Positions 1 to 11,317 of a stretch of DNA of 64,000 nucleotides are shown piece after piece. This DNA is from Rhizophagus irregularis (taxonomy: Eukaryota > Glomeromycota > Glomeromycetes > Glomerales > Glomeraceae). Numbering within the stretch: the stretch's first letter is position 1; each line of letters opens with the position of its first letter. A program made the position numbers and the translations under genes. The notes under the pieces are model-generated. The model did no database searches. It saw only the letters and a list, made by a program, of their open reading frames with translations, and was not told where the DNA came from. The stretch lies in the NCBI RefSeq assembly GCF_026210795.1, contig NC_089446.1, positions 3,811,001-3,875,000 of the forward strand. Direction: 5' to 3'.

Positions 1-204
1 TCACATAATTCTGGCCATAATATTTTAGTTTTTGAAGTCTAATGTTAATTCCGGTCAGAATTTAGTTTAAATCCTTATTCTACATACCCCAATTTTTAAG
101 AGATTTACTGATCAGATTTTAATGAAATTTATATCATTGGATTTGTCTTGATGCAAGGAATTTAATGGCAGTGAAATTATATTCCCAACATTAATATTGA
201 CCAA

Positions 205-1459
205 CACAGATCGAAAAGTGAAAAATCAGGCATCAATCAGCACATCGGTCACCAATCAGGTACCTGATTGGCGACCGTGGATACATCGATTGGCATTTTC
301 GTTAAATAAGTCAACCCAATCAGGCAGTTTGCTAACTTTTGATCCAGTGATCAGAAAAGGATGAAATATAGCTCATTGGAATCGTCTCAACAAGACGAAT
401 CTAATGGTAGTAAAATCGCATCTCTAGGATTAATAGTTAATAAAAAATTAAATAAAATATAAATAATACATTTTTATTTTTATATTTTACTTAATTTCTC
501 ATCAAGTATTAATCCTAGAAATGCGATTTTACTACCATTAGATTCGTCTCGTTGAGACGATTCCAATGAGCTATATTTCATCTTTTTCTGATCACTGGAT
601 CAAAAGTTAGTAAACTGCCTGATTGGTGACGAGTTATCTCGAAAAAAATCTGATCTGATCAGATCAGATAAATTTAATCTGCAGTTCAGATTCAGATCAA
701 AAAAAATTTGATCTGAACAAATCAGATTAGCTTCAGATCAAATCAGATCAGATCAGATCAGATTCAGATTAGGCTTATTCAAAATCTGAATCTGATCAGA
801 TTGAATCTGACAGATTTGATTCAGATTTCAGATTTGATTTTACTAATAATTTCAGACGAATTCATAATGCCGGCTGGAATTAATTCCTAATTTTTAACTC
901 CAGCCAAAACGGATATGTCGATCATTTCCTTTTTTGGCGATAGCCGTTCCACAAAAATCGATTTTTATAGAACCCAAGTTGGCATATTGTGTAACCTAAA
1001 TTTCCTTTTTAGGAAATTCAATAATTCCTGCCAGAGTTAAGTGCATAATTCCGGCCGAATTACATATTTACAAATTATAGCTTTAGAATTTATAATATAT
1101 TTATTCAGATTCAAATCAGATTCAAATCAGATCAGATCAGATCCAGATCAGATCAGATTTAATCAGTTTTGAATCAGATCAGATCAGATTTAAATCTAAT
1201 TAAATCTGATCTGATTCAGATTAAATTTAAACCGATCTGATTCAGAACAGATCAGATCAGATCAGATTTAATTAATTTCAGATCAGATTGAATCTAAGTA
1301 AAATCTGATCTGATCTGATCTGTTAGGAGCACTAGTGACGGTATTTGGCGAAAATGCCAATCAGTCACCAATCAGTCACCAATCAGTCACCAATCAGGTA
1401 CCTGATTGGTGACCGATTGGTGACTGATTGATGCCTGATTTTTTACTTTTCGACCTGTG
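205..1459. mobile_element. CACTA-type MITE with CACAG termini, TSD CAA
   Basis: The ends are inverted repeats starting CACAGATCGAAAAGTG on the left and ending CGACCTGTG on the right. The element is flanked by the 3-bp direct repeat CAA at 202-204 and 1460-1462. The homologous site at 61676 lacks the element, which confirms the boundaries. CAC-starting termini with 3-bp duplications are the known signature of the EnSpm/CACTA superfamily. The interior holds inverted arms (355-600) and a further insertion of (GATCA)-rich sequence. It encodes nothing and would need a transposase in trans. Confidence 0.85.
631..1339. mobile_element. GATCAGATC-rich palindromic insertion inside the MITE
   Basis: The sister MITE at 21387-21923 runs straight from GATTGGTGAC into the GTATTTGGCGAA context. 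Here about 709 bp intervene, and the 3' junction repeats TGAC (GGTGAC on the left, AGTGAC on the right). Both arms are built from overlapping TGATC/GATCA words around a core with two GGCCGAAT-type motifs and a TTTCCTTTTT stretch. The exact target duplication is ambiguous and the superfamily is not identifiable. Confidence 0.55.
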
Positions 1460-1925
1460 CAAGTTATTATAAAAAATGTATTTTATAATATATATTATTA
1501 AATAACATGTATAAAGCAAGCAATAATTGGTTACTTTTAATATAAAAAGATATATTTATTCAATTTATTATTTTATATTTTTTATTATAATTTTAATTTA
1601 ACTTTGAATTAACTTAAACCTATCTATTAATTCATCAAAAAAAGTTTGATTATTTATTTCTAATATATAATTTGATAGATATTATTATTATTGCATAAAT
1701 ATTTAATAAAATAATATTTACAAACCAGGAATTAATTAACTGTTAATCTAAAAAAACAATATCAGATATCATCAAAATTATTAATTCAAATAAAATAATC
1801 AGTATATTACTGAATACTAACTGCTAACATGTTACTTTTAAATAATATATAGTATAAAAAATACATTTTTTATAATAAATCAGTCAATATTAATTTTAGA
1901 AATATGATTTTACTACAATTTAATT

Positions 1926-2221
1926 AGACCCCGGATATCTAATATAAAGGTCATAATGGACTTTTGGCCAAAAACACCCCTTTTTGCTGAAACTCAAAAA
2001 ATCGTTTTTTGTAAATATCTCAGCATCCAGTAATTCAATTTTAATGAACATTTTTTTATTTTGTAGCCCTCATTTAGCTTTACAATTTAAAAAAAAGTTC
2101 ATCAAAATTGGACCACTGGATGCCGAGATATTTACAAAAAACGATTTTTTGAGCCCCTGAAAAATGGGCCAATCTGCCGAAAGTGTGACTTATGACCTGT
2201 TTTGGAGATATCCGGGGTCCT
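1926..2221. mobile_element. hAT-like MITE, AGGACCCCGG family, copy 1
   Basis: TIRs AGACCCCGGATATC and GATATCCGGGGTCCT are flanked by an exact 8-bp duplication ATTTAATT (1918-1925 and 2222-2229). Length is 296 bp. The interior is two inverted arms carrying AAAAAACGATTTTTTG and GCATCCAGT motifs. An 8-bp TSD with short TIRs is the pattern of the hAT superfamily. It lies inside repeat A and is missing from the copy at 62.1 kb. No coding capacity. Confidence 0.85.
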
Positions 2222-2294
2222 ATTTAATTCCTTGCATCAAGATGAATACAAAGATATAAATTTCATTAAAATCTGATCGGTAAATCTTTTAAAA

Positions 2295-3774
2295 CATATG
2301 GGCCAATTCTTGGAATCTAATTTTTTTACACAAAAATAATTTTATTAAAGCAAATATAAATTATCATTTATATAAGAATAATAAATTTATACTAAATAAT
2401 GCAAAAAAAACTAATTAATTATATAATTTTTAATTTTTTTTTAATATAAGATATCATTAAAATTTAAAAGATCAAATATAACTCTCATGACAAAATCATT
2501 GATAATTCTTTGTAGAAATAAGCTATACAAATAAATTTACATTCATTTGAAAGAGAAAATCGAGATCTATCTAATGAATCTAAAATCAAGTGAATTGAAT
2601 CACTAGTTGTTCAGTAATCACGTTCAGTATATTTATTGAATTTTATCTAAATTTGATCATTAATTACTTTACATGTAGTGATTCAATTTGAATGATCTTT
2701 GCTCCCTAAGGTGATGCCAACCTTTATCTTTAAAATAAATTTAAAATAATTTGTTTAATATATGTAGATGTTTAGGAATCATCAATTATATTATTAATAT
2801 AAAATTTTATAAGTTTGATAAAATCTGATATAAAAAAATTTATTAAATACCTGTAGATGCAAGCTACACGAATGAAATTATATTCATTTGAAAGAGAAAA
2901 TTGAGGTCTATCTAATAAGCCTAAAATCGAATGAATTGAATCACTGGATTGTGAATAATTATGTCTAATATATTTATTTTTAATTTTTAAATTTGATTTG
3001 ACTTTGATCGTTAATTACGCCTCATCCAGTGATCCAATTTTCCTGATCTTTGATTCTTACGATAGAGCAAATTCTCAGCTTTCAAATGAATGTAAAATGA
3101 TGACGTTAGCATATCTCCAGGAATAATACTGCACGATTTTGTCACCTGCATAAAGTCCGATCTGAAAATTTTATTTCTTACCAAAAAATGCTTTCATAGG
3201 AGAATCCCAAATTCTTTTACTTTATTTAAAAGATTTTATTTGCCATTTAAGGATTTTAGTAGAATAAATCTAATAAAATAATTTTAAAGATAAAAAACAA
3301 ATATATAATTAGTTATTTTAAAAAAAAAAGAATATCTTATTATTCATTTTACAACTACTTTACATCATAATTATTTTTTATTTACATGTATTTTTTACAA
3401 AAAAAAAACAATAAATTAAAGCTAAAAATTATGAAAAAATATGTCTTATCTATGTATATAAAATATTAAGTTTTTTCTTTTACTTACCACTTAAAAATAA
3501 CTGCTATATTTGCTTATAAACTTTTTTGTCATATTTAATAAAAATGAATAGAAAAATGATGGAAAAGTGATTGGCAGTGATGGGGAAAAAGAAGTGGTTA
3601 TTACCGTTATTTTTGAATATTGATTAAAAATTTTTTTTTTATTTTTTATTAAATCTGAGTTACATAAATATGTAACACATATTTAATTTAGATTTGTGTA
3701 ATGTTAATCTTACTAAAATATTAAATTTTTATAAAAATCTTAATTTAGACTAATTCCAAAAATCGGCACATATG
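2295..3774. mobile_element. CATATG-terminus TIR element, non-coding
   Basis: The left end CATATGGGCCAATTCTTGGA matches the inverted right end (CATATGTGCCGATTTTTGGA read on the minus strand). The equivalent position at 62198 is uninterrupted, so this is an insertion into the right TIR of repeat A. Inside, a stretch around 2510-2660 is duplicated at about 2870-3060 (both contain CATTTGAAAGAGAAAAT). The target duplication falls in an A-run and cannot be resolved. No open frame; superfamily unknown. Confidence 0.65.
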
Positions 3775-4042
3775 AATTGGGGTTTGTAGGATAAGGATTT
3801 AATTTGTAATTCCGGCCGGAGTTAAAATATAAACTTCATAAATCTGTTCGGGATCTTAATTTTGCTCATATTCTGGTAATGAATGCAATGCTGGCCAGAA
3901 TTATATGATCGGTGTAAAAATATCCTTTTTTGTAATACTTGTAAAACCAAAATCTCCATTTTTTGCAGGATGCAAAATTTCCTTTTTTAGAAATTCGTGT
4001 AACGTCACATGATAAGTGACCAATGAGATTATTTTGGATATG

Positions 4043-4730
4043 GGTAGGATTGGGGTTTGGGATTGAGATGAGATTTTGGCAAATGGGATGGGATATGGGA
4101 TGGGATAAGGGATTCTCCCATCCTATTTAATATGGGCAGCAAGTATATACCCGATTGGTAACTTTTTTTTGATCGGTCACCTGATTTATTTAATAGTTAG
4201 AAATTGGTGTACACTTCAATCGGATATCAATCAGATTAATACCCGATTGATAACTATCTTTTAGTTTAAATTTACCGATTGATAACTATCGTTTAGTTTA
4301 AATTTACCGATTGCTTTCTTTAAAACAAATAGTGACTGATTGTTAGTAATTTATAGATTTAAAACAAATTGTAATCCGATTGTTAGTAAATTATAAATTT
4401 ATTTATCAGATAACTTATTTTAAACGTAAATGAACTCTGTTTTATTACAAATGAAATTGTTACAGGTAAATGATGTTCAACTGGCAATCATGCCGATTGG
4501 AGTTAATTTATCAATCTGGGCTTATAATTTGTAAAATAAATAGCAATCGGCTATCAAGCCAAATCGTACACAAACTGAACAATTAGCCAGATTAATGTTT
4601 ATTGTTAATTATTGTTAGTATCGAAATTTCTGATTGTTACTTATTGGTTAGTTTTAATACAATAGTTAATAAAAACAATTAATTACTGCACAATTGCATA
4701 AAATTTAACAAATAAATATCACATATAAAG
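4043..4730. other. Non-coding, subterminal CCGATTG repeats
   Basis: No gene is seen. The stretch is rich in CCGATTG/CAATCGG words in both orientations, with a 33-bp tandem duplication around 4251-4316 (ACCGATTGATAACTATC followed by TTTAGTTTAAATTT). Subterminal short repeats of this kind are typical of CACTA elements, and similar words occur at 10880-11200 beyond the neighbouring gene pair. The left terminus itself (CACAG...) was not found here. A GGGATGGGAT-rich patch lies at about 4060-4130. Confidence 0.4.
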
Positions 4731-7700
4731 CTATAAATGAAAATGTCTATTAATCGGAATAACTGCCATATAATTGACAATGTTCCTCCTGCCTATACTA
4801 AAGTTACTAGGTATAAATCGGCTATAGATATTGTGAATAGGTATTATATTATCCCTACTGATGTTATAAAATTCCTTCTTCCACAGTTCTATATTACAAT
4901 TTCTAACATCATTGTCATCAATCTGACAATGAAATCTTTTTTGAGTACCTTGAGCTGGTAAAAACCATCTAACATAAGCCAAATAATGAATTTGTTTACT
5001 TCCTGGTAAATTAATTTCATGTTCAATGTAGTATTGAACTTGACTGGAAAATATTTCGACTGATTCATTCTCTTGCACAAATTTAGCAATAATAAACGAA
5101 TTTTTTGAATATCGAGGTGAATTAGCTGATCTGAAGATTTTTGCTCCAATTTGAATACGTCTGAACTGATTTATTTGAGGTCATACAACAATTTTGCAGT
5201 CGGAGCATCTTGTATTTCCTTGAGCTAATTCCGAAATAGACAAAAATTCCAAATCATAGGCAGCTTTATAATATTCTACTAATATATTATAAGTTTCGTC
5301 TGGTAAACTGACGTTAATTTTTTTGGGGTTAGCATCTCTCCCGGAAAAGGCTCGGAACCAGCAATTGTATTTTCAATTTCAAGTGAATGAATCTGCCTAA
5401 ATCTAAATAATTCATCGAGCTCGAATTTATCGTATGCCGCCAGGCTTCCTGTTGTTGGACGTGACTGTACTAGCTTTAACCCTTCGGTGAGCTTTACATT
5501 ATTCGATTGATCAGAGATCAAATTGTCCAACCTCCAACTTTGCATTATTATTCGTAAAAGCTCAGATTCTATATTACGATAGCTGTTCAGAAAGGAGCCT
5601 AAAGAAAACAACCGATAGTAAAAATATTTTATTAAACTTAATTGAATCAATCGTTAATGTTATTTAATATCAATAACTTACTCAAAATACCGTTCATTCT
5701 TTCAAAAGAATAACACCAAAATAAGTATACTGGTCCGTAATCACGGCAGCATTCAGAAATATGAAGAGACAAATAAATGTTTGGCATTATCATTTCTGGC
5801 CCGTAATTATCTTCGATTAAACGAGTAACTTTTAATAATTGATTGTGCGCTTTGTTTAATCTATTTTCGTCAATGATCTGTGATACTAGCAGATAACATG
5901 CCCTGACAAAATTAGTTAAGATTGCTCGATCATTATCATCCAATAAGTCCTACATTATTGGAGTTGCATAAATCATTATGAACGACTTCTATTGGTCCGC
6001 TGTGAATCCTGAAAATCCCTCTCCTGTCGATATCTTGTAAGGAATTCTTTCTAAGTCAGATGGTACTTTAATATTTTTCGCCCTTCTTTCTATTAACTCA
6101 AGATGGGATTTTGTTATCTTCCCATTATCTATCCAAAGTCTTTTTACGATCCAGTGGGCGATTCCTAGGAATAAATTGTGCATAGGATTGATAACAAAGA
6201 ATCTGATAGGATTAAAATACGGCAGGCGGAGCATCTCTGATCACTGAACATGGGTTCTGGTTACATGTTTATTCTGATTTTCTTTTGTTCGTTGATACTT
6301 CCAAATCATGGCATTTCGTCGATATTCTGCCAGATCTTTCTCTCTGAACCATTCATCCATGTCATCAAACCCACCAAAATTTGCTCTTTGTCCTTCCTCG
6401 CCATCGGCTCTTTTATGGCATCTATGACATCCAGCTAATGCCGATATATGACCACAAAGTTTTCTTGCAACTGGGATGTCATTAGAGCAGCATATAACTG
6501 CTAATCAAATTTTTTTGCCATTCTGATGCTTATCACTTGAAGGTAAATCAAATCCATTCTCCCAAAGTTCCAGCAAATCGTCTACTATCGGGGCAAGATA
6601 ATGATTAATCTTATGTAATTTTACTTCATGTGGCCCCGGTAGTAGTCCTAATACTAACATGTTTTCTTTTTTAAATCTTATTTCACAGGGCAAATTACAA
6701 ATCACACCATAAATTGCTCCGCAACTATATGATGATGATTCAAACGGCTGGAACCAATTTAAATTAATCATAATTCCCAAGTGGGAATCAGCCGTTTCAG
6801 AAGTAAAAAATTTAAAAGAATTTGAACTATCAAGACGTGATGGAAATTCTTTCCATATTTTACCGTTATAAATATCTGATATGCAGATTTCGCTATGCTG
6901 GTTCGTCCATTTTTTTAAATGATCTTCGAAATTTGGTCTTTGGTACATCACGAATAATTGATTCTTCAAACATGGTAAGGGATACACCAGCTTTGGGCGC
7001 CAGATATGTCCGTTGTTCACCGGGATTTTTTCTAGCAATTCCGACTCACAGGGTTTACGTCGATTCTGCATCAGGTGGTTAGGGAATTCAACGTGAGTAC
7101 ATTTAAATCCTTCATTATTCGGATTTGATGGAATTATTGACGCGATGTTATACAGTTTGTTGCAATCGGTATAAGTGGCAAAGGTTTTTGATTTTTTTCT
7201 GATATCTAACGCTTTCTTTACCATATAGGCAGTTGAAGGAAATTTTTTAAACTAATGTGAATCGATATCTTTTAAGAGAAGACTAAAAAAGCCAATCAAC
7301 GAATTGATTGCAACATCAGGAAGTTTGAACCTTTCTTGATATTTAAAGACCCAGATGAGAATCCATAAGTCGTCTACATCTATATTAGTGATGAAATTCT
7401 CCCGGTCTGAATCATAATTAAGATCATCGGTACTAGGAGTAACAAATAATTCCTCGTTCTCTTCAAAGTATAGTTCATTATATTCCAAAGTTAATTCATC
7501 ATAAACCGACTGAGAACCTCCTTCATCACCAGATGAATCGAATTGTTGTTCATCATAAACTGACCGAGAACTTCCTTCATCATCAGATGAATCGAATTGT
7601 TGTTCTGGATCTTCATCTGGAATTATGATAGCATCATTTGTCGTACAAAATCGGTCATATCTTTTTCACTTTCTTCTTATACCAATCGACTTTGCAATAG

Positions 7701-7992
7701 ATGAATCTTCGTGATCGTCATCACCATCATCATCATCATCATCATCATCACGAATATTTTAGGACGAACTGGTAGTAATCAGTTGGATTTCAACTAAATC
7801 AAATCTATCTTTCTTTGCTTTAAATCAAAACTCATTATCTTTCATTTCGTGTCTTTTTCTCGTTCTTGTATCTGCAAGTTTACCGTTACATTTTTTACAA
7901 TGACATAGCACTTTTGGTCCAACTTTAGTTGATTTATGAGTTGATTTGTGAGTGATTATTGGTATTGATTAGGCTTTATTAGAATTATCCAT
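4731..7992 (-). pseudogene. Tnp2-type (CACTA/EnSpm) transposase, decayed
   Basis: Read on the minus strand from an ATG at 7992. An N-terminal metal-binding motif CHCKKCNGK is followed by an Asp-rich tract from a (ATC)n microsatellite (7722-7752) and a duplicated acidic segment (7496-7620). The transposase body carries LPCEIRFKKENMLVLGLLPG (about 6640-6700), ARKLCGHISALAGCHRC, INPMHNLFLG (about 6180) and YGPVYLFWCYSFERMNGIL. These are hallmarks of the Tnp2/transposase_21 family. The family normally has DPMHN; here Asp is Asn. Same-frame stops occur at 7252-7254, 6505-6507, 6241-6243, 5989-5991, 5950-5952 and 5181-5183, and a one-base loss in an A-run lies near 5325. An intron with GTAAGT...TTTAG spans 5599-5681. 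It was presumably the mobilising enzyme of a CACTA element and is now non-functional. Confidence 0.85.
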
Positions 7993-8326
7993 TGTTTGTG
8001 TGAATGATGAGAAGAATTATGAGAATGAGTTAAAACGCAACACGAATGTGCAACATATAAATCAGTAATCAGTATACATTAGTGTAGATCTTATTTGAAG
8101 TTTAATTAAGTTTATTTCACTTAAATATTATAATGTGACTAATAAAAATGTACAAAGTCGATCAAAATCTGATGAGTCTAATGAGTCGAGTTAATAATCT
8201 ATAATAAGTTGCCAAATAGACTATTTTAGCATCTTTCTGCAAATATATAAGATCATCTAAAATTCTCATTGATCAAAATTTCTTTCTGAATTTTTTCTTT
8301 TACTATCTTATACCAACAACAAAAAT
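7993..8326. promoter_or_regulatory. Divergent intergenic region between transposase and SR-rich gene
   Basis: The 334 bp separate the two oppositely transcribed start codons (7992 minus, 8327 plus). An ATATATAAG box at about 8244 is placed some 80 bp before the plus-strand start. A CATATAAATC box near 8052 could serve the minus gene on its complement. No other coding sequence is seen. A shared promoter is inferred from position only. Confidence 0.45.
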
Positions 8327-10673
8327 GACTTGTCATAAAAAAAAATGTAACCACTCTTCTAATTATAGCAGAAGTCGTTCAAGAGATATTGAGCGAAGAA
8401 ATGATAGCTGTTCTTCCAGTTATAGCAGGGATAGAAATCGCTCAAGAAATAATGAGCGAAGAAAAAAAGATACACAATATAAAAAAAACAAAAAAAGGTG
8501 AGCAGTAAATTATAAATATTAATAGATGACATTACCATTTATTTTTTATTTATAATCTCGTAATATTAATAGAAAAGACAAGCGCTCTTTCCATCATCAG
8601 CATGATCGTACACTATCTCCCGATAGATCAACTGAGAATTCAAAGGTGGAAGACTCTGAAAAAGATAATCAATCACATAATAAAAATAAAAACGAAGGTA
8701 AATATATGGATAAATTATAAATAGTGTTGTACATATAACAGCAAGGACATACCGATCTAATTGTTTTCTTTTAATTCATAATAGCCGCATTAGAAGAAGA
8801 AGTTCAATATTTAAGAGAAATTATCAAACAAGGAAAATTAAGAGAGACCAATGAGGGAGCCGCGATTGCTACTAGTTCATCTAAGAAAATGGGAAAAGGA
8901 AAATTACTTAGAATTTCAGAAGAAACTTTACAGGACTCATGTGTAGTAAACCATAATAATACAGGACCTTTCAAACTTATAATTCCAGAAAATCTTTTGT
9001 ATAAAAAACAATCCACCTCCATTTCACCTTCGCAAGAAAGACAATCCACCTCCACTTCACTTTCGCAAGAAAAACAATCTACCTCCACTTCACCTTCACA
9101 AGAAAGACAATCCACCTCTACTTCACCTTTGCAACAAAAACAATCCACCTCCACTTCACCTTCGCAACAAAGACAATCCACCTCCACTTCACCTTCACAA
9201 GAAAGACAATCCATTTCCACTTCACCTTCGCAAGAAAGACAATCCACCTCCACTTTACCTTCACAAGAAAGACAATCTACCTTCACTTCACCTTCGCAAC
9301 AAAGACAATCCACCTCTTTATCTTCAAGACCTCCAGTACGAATTCCAAAACTTCACTTGTCATTACCATCTGGTTTCTATTCAAGTAGTAAAAAAATGAG
9401 TCAGAAGAAGCACAACCATGGTGAATCTGAGCAAGAATATTCTGACTTCGAGCAAGACTCTGGGCAATCTTCTGACTCCGAGCAAGAATGTTCTTACTCC
9501 GAATCAAGTTCTGATTCTGAACAAAGATCCAGATCCAAATCAGATCAAAGATCGAAATCTCAACGATCATCCAAATCTAGACCTAAATCAGATCAAAGAA
9601 CTTCCAAATTTAAACGAAAATCTAAATCCAATCGAAGTTCCTCTAAACAAAGATCAAAATCTAGACGAAGATCTTCCTCTATTTATCAACAATTACATCA
9701 GAGGACACAAAAATATTTAAATGTTGAGGATTTGCCTAAGACCTTTAAGGAAGCTTTGAGGGTAAGTGAATTTTATCAGAAATTTAATTTATAAATTTCA
9801 TTATTGATACATATATATTGTTAATTATTACATTTTAGAGAGAATTGTTTTGGGTTATTGAGAGAATTCCAGCCAAAAGTAAATTGGACCTAAACAGTAC
9901 ATTCAATTCACAACATAACCTTGTAACTGGCACAATAATTCCAACTGTAATGAAAGTTTTAGATTTGGATGCATTTCTGGTTACGGAAGCTGTTATATAT
10001 GATATGATTCATGCTCGCCATAAACATCAACGTGAAGAACATTTAAGTAAATCATGAACAGAGGCTTTTCAAGATAAAAAAGCACGAAAAAAGCATTTAA
10101 ACAGTCGTAGAAATGATGTAAGTATCAAATATAATTTTAATTTGATGTAATTTTAATAATTATGTATCTTTTATCATCATTAATTATAGAAACGATTGAT
10201 GAGAGCCAGAATGATAGAGAACTTACAAGCAATCAATGATCCTTTGATTAAGAAATTTAAAAAAAATGAGCTTCAACAAATTAAAGAAATTTCTGCATTT
10301 TATTCACCTGAAGTTTCTGAGACAGATACTGAAAATCTTAATGGAAAACACAATATTGTTGTTAAGAAACTGAAGTGGCATTCATTGACTGTAAGATCAT
10401 TTAATAATTAATCTTTTGATATTAGTCGTCATATTACTAATAATTATATTACTATAGCTTAAGTTGTTTCTACGAAACTATATTGATCAATTATTTACAG
10501 AAACTTCCAAGGTTCCAAAGAAACGAATTCGTGTTTATGATGATAATTTCTACGAAAAAGAACAAACTGCACCATTTCATTCACCAAAATGGGCAGTTGG
10601 AGATTATCAAGGATTTCTAAAGGATGAAGTCGAAAGGGCTTGCTATAGAAGAAAATCCGATGCCCTTTCATAA
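8327..10673 (+). pseudogene. SR-rich repeat protein gene, six exons, two lesions
   Basis: Exons fit 8327-8497, 8573-8697, 8785-9761, 9839-about 10117, 10190-about 10390 and 10458-10673, joined by GT...AG introns of about 70-90 nt that keep the frame. The N-terminus is rich in Ser-Arg. The middle carries about nine copies of an 11-residue repeat (QSTSTSPSQER, 33-bp unit, 9007-9317), followed by acidic DSEQ and basic RSKS tracts. The C-terminus is ordinary mixed sequence ending KWAVGDYQGFLKDEVERACY. One extra A in the A7 run at 8339-8345 shifts frame just after the start, and a TGA at 10055-10057 interrupts exon 4 (TGG or CGA expected). Family function is unknown. Position opposite the Tnp2 gene suggests an accessory protein of the same CACTA element, comparable in role to TnpA, but that is inference. 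Confidence 0.7.
9007..9317 (+). repeat. 33-bp coding minisatellite (QSTSTSPSQER units)
   Basis: A 33-bp unit beginning ACAATCCACCTCC is repeated about nine times in frame within exon 3 of the SR-rich gene. Variation is mostly at third positions and in CGCAAGAA/CACAAGAA/CGCAACAA. The unit is also open on the opposite strand, which explains a long antisense frame that is not a gene. Confidence 0.9.
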
Positions 10674-11205
10674 ATTTAATGCTGGATGACGAATTATATT
10701 TACAATTTATATTTTTGTTTCGTTAACTTTGATTTACAAATAGATTTACATAATAATAACATTTATTAATAACATTAGATAATTTTTATTGCGTAATATT
10801 AATATTTAGTAATTTTTATAAAAACAGCATATTTATCTTCATGTAAAAATAACGCTTATTGCTTATAAATAAATAAATTGATTTCAATCGGTTAGAAAAT
10901 TAAATCCAATCAGTCACTATCTAATTTTCATTTATTAATAAATCGTTTCTTCTGATCGTGATACTTAGTTTACATTTACAATAATCAGCTACACTTGATT
11001 GCTCTTTAAATAATACAGTCTTATTATAATCTGGTTTAATCCAATTGTTGATACTGATCAATACATGATTATGTGACGATTGCCGCCATTGATTTTCTAC
11101 AATTGGCAATCATACTATAAGTTCAATATTCTTCAATTGACTTATGATCAGCATCCAATAAGGAAGGCTATTGACATCCGATTGAAAGCTGGTTTGTCAG
11201 CATTC
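10674..11205. other. Non-coding 3' flank with subterminal repeats
   Basis: No gene is seen. From about 10880 the sequence contains CAATCGG, CCAATCAG, GGCAATCAT and CATCCGATTG words like those at 4150-4570. It ends at CGACCTGTG (11206-11214), the right-end terminus shared with the CACAG MITEs. Everything to the right (11215 on) is a different, truncated Tnp2 copy, so 11214 looks like an element boundary. Confidence 0.5.
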
Positions 11206-11214
11206 GACCTGTGT
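11206..11214. repeat. Right terminus of a CACTA-type element (CGACCTGTG)
   Basis: Read inward on the minus strand this is CACAGGTCGAATGCTGACA. Its first 11 bases equal those of the three CACAG MITEs (205, 16964, 21387). It abuts directly on coding sequence of a second Tnp2 gene starting TGTCTATTAATTGG. A matching left end with target duplication was not found, so the element is probably truncated on the left. Confidence 0.45.
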
Positions 11215-11317
11215 GTCTATTAATTGGTATGACTGCCATATAAGTAGTTGGATTTCGTGTACCAACTGTAAATTTGCTAGGTAAGAATCGACTGTATATG
11301 TTATGAATCGGCATAAT

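Larger units (their letters stand above)
1..4042. mobile_element. Nested TIR repeat 'A', copy 1 (left end cut by window edge)
   Basis: The segment at about 70-200 is repeated in inverted orientation at about 2222-2300 plus 3775-3810, giving long terminal inverted repeats (shared cores ATTTACTGATCAG and TTGATGCAAGGAATTTAAT). The flanking GGCCAGAATTAT-type sequence is also inverted between 1-60 and 3800-3920. Homology to 61553-62470 runs through to about 4042, ending near GTGACCAATGAGATTATT. Three later insertions sit inside copy 1 and are missing from the 61.5-kb copy: 205-1459, 1926-2221 and 2295-3774. No coding potential is seen. Class is undetermined; it looks like a large non-autonomous DNA transposon or foldback element. 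Confidence 0.65.

Noticed and set aside
8804-9313. Long minus-strand frame rich in VDCLSCEGEVE repeats
   Set aside because: Antisense shadow of the 33-bp coding minisatellite in the SR-rich gene; its periodicity follows entirely from that repeat.
9418-9720. Plus-strand 100-codon frame
   Set aside because: Shifted frame over the Ser/Arg-rich exon; the other frame continues the gene across well-formed introns.
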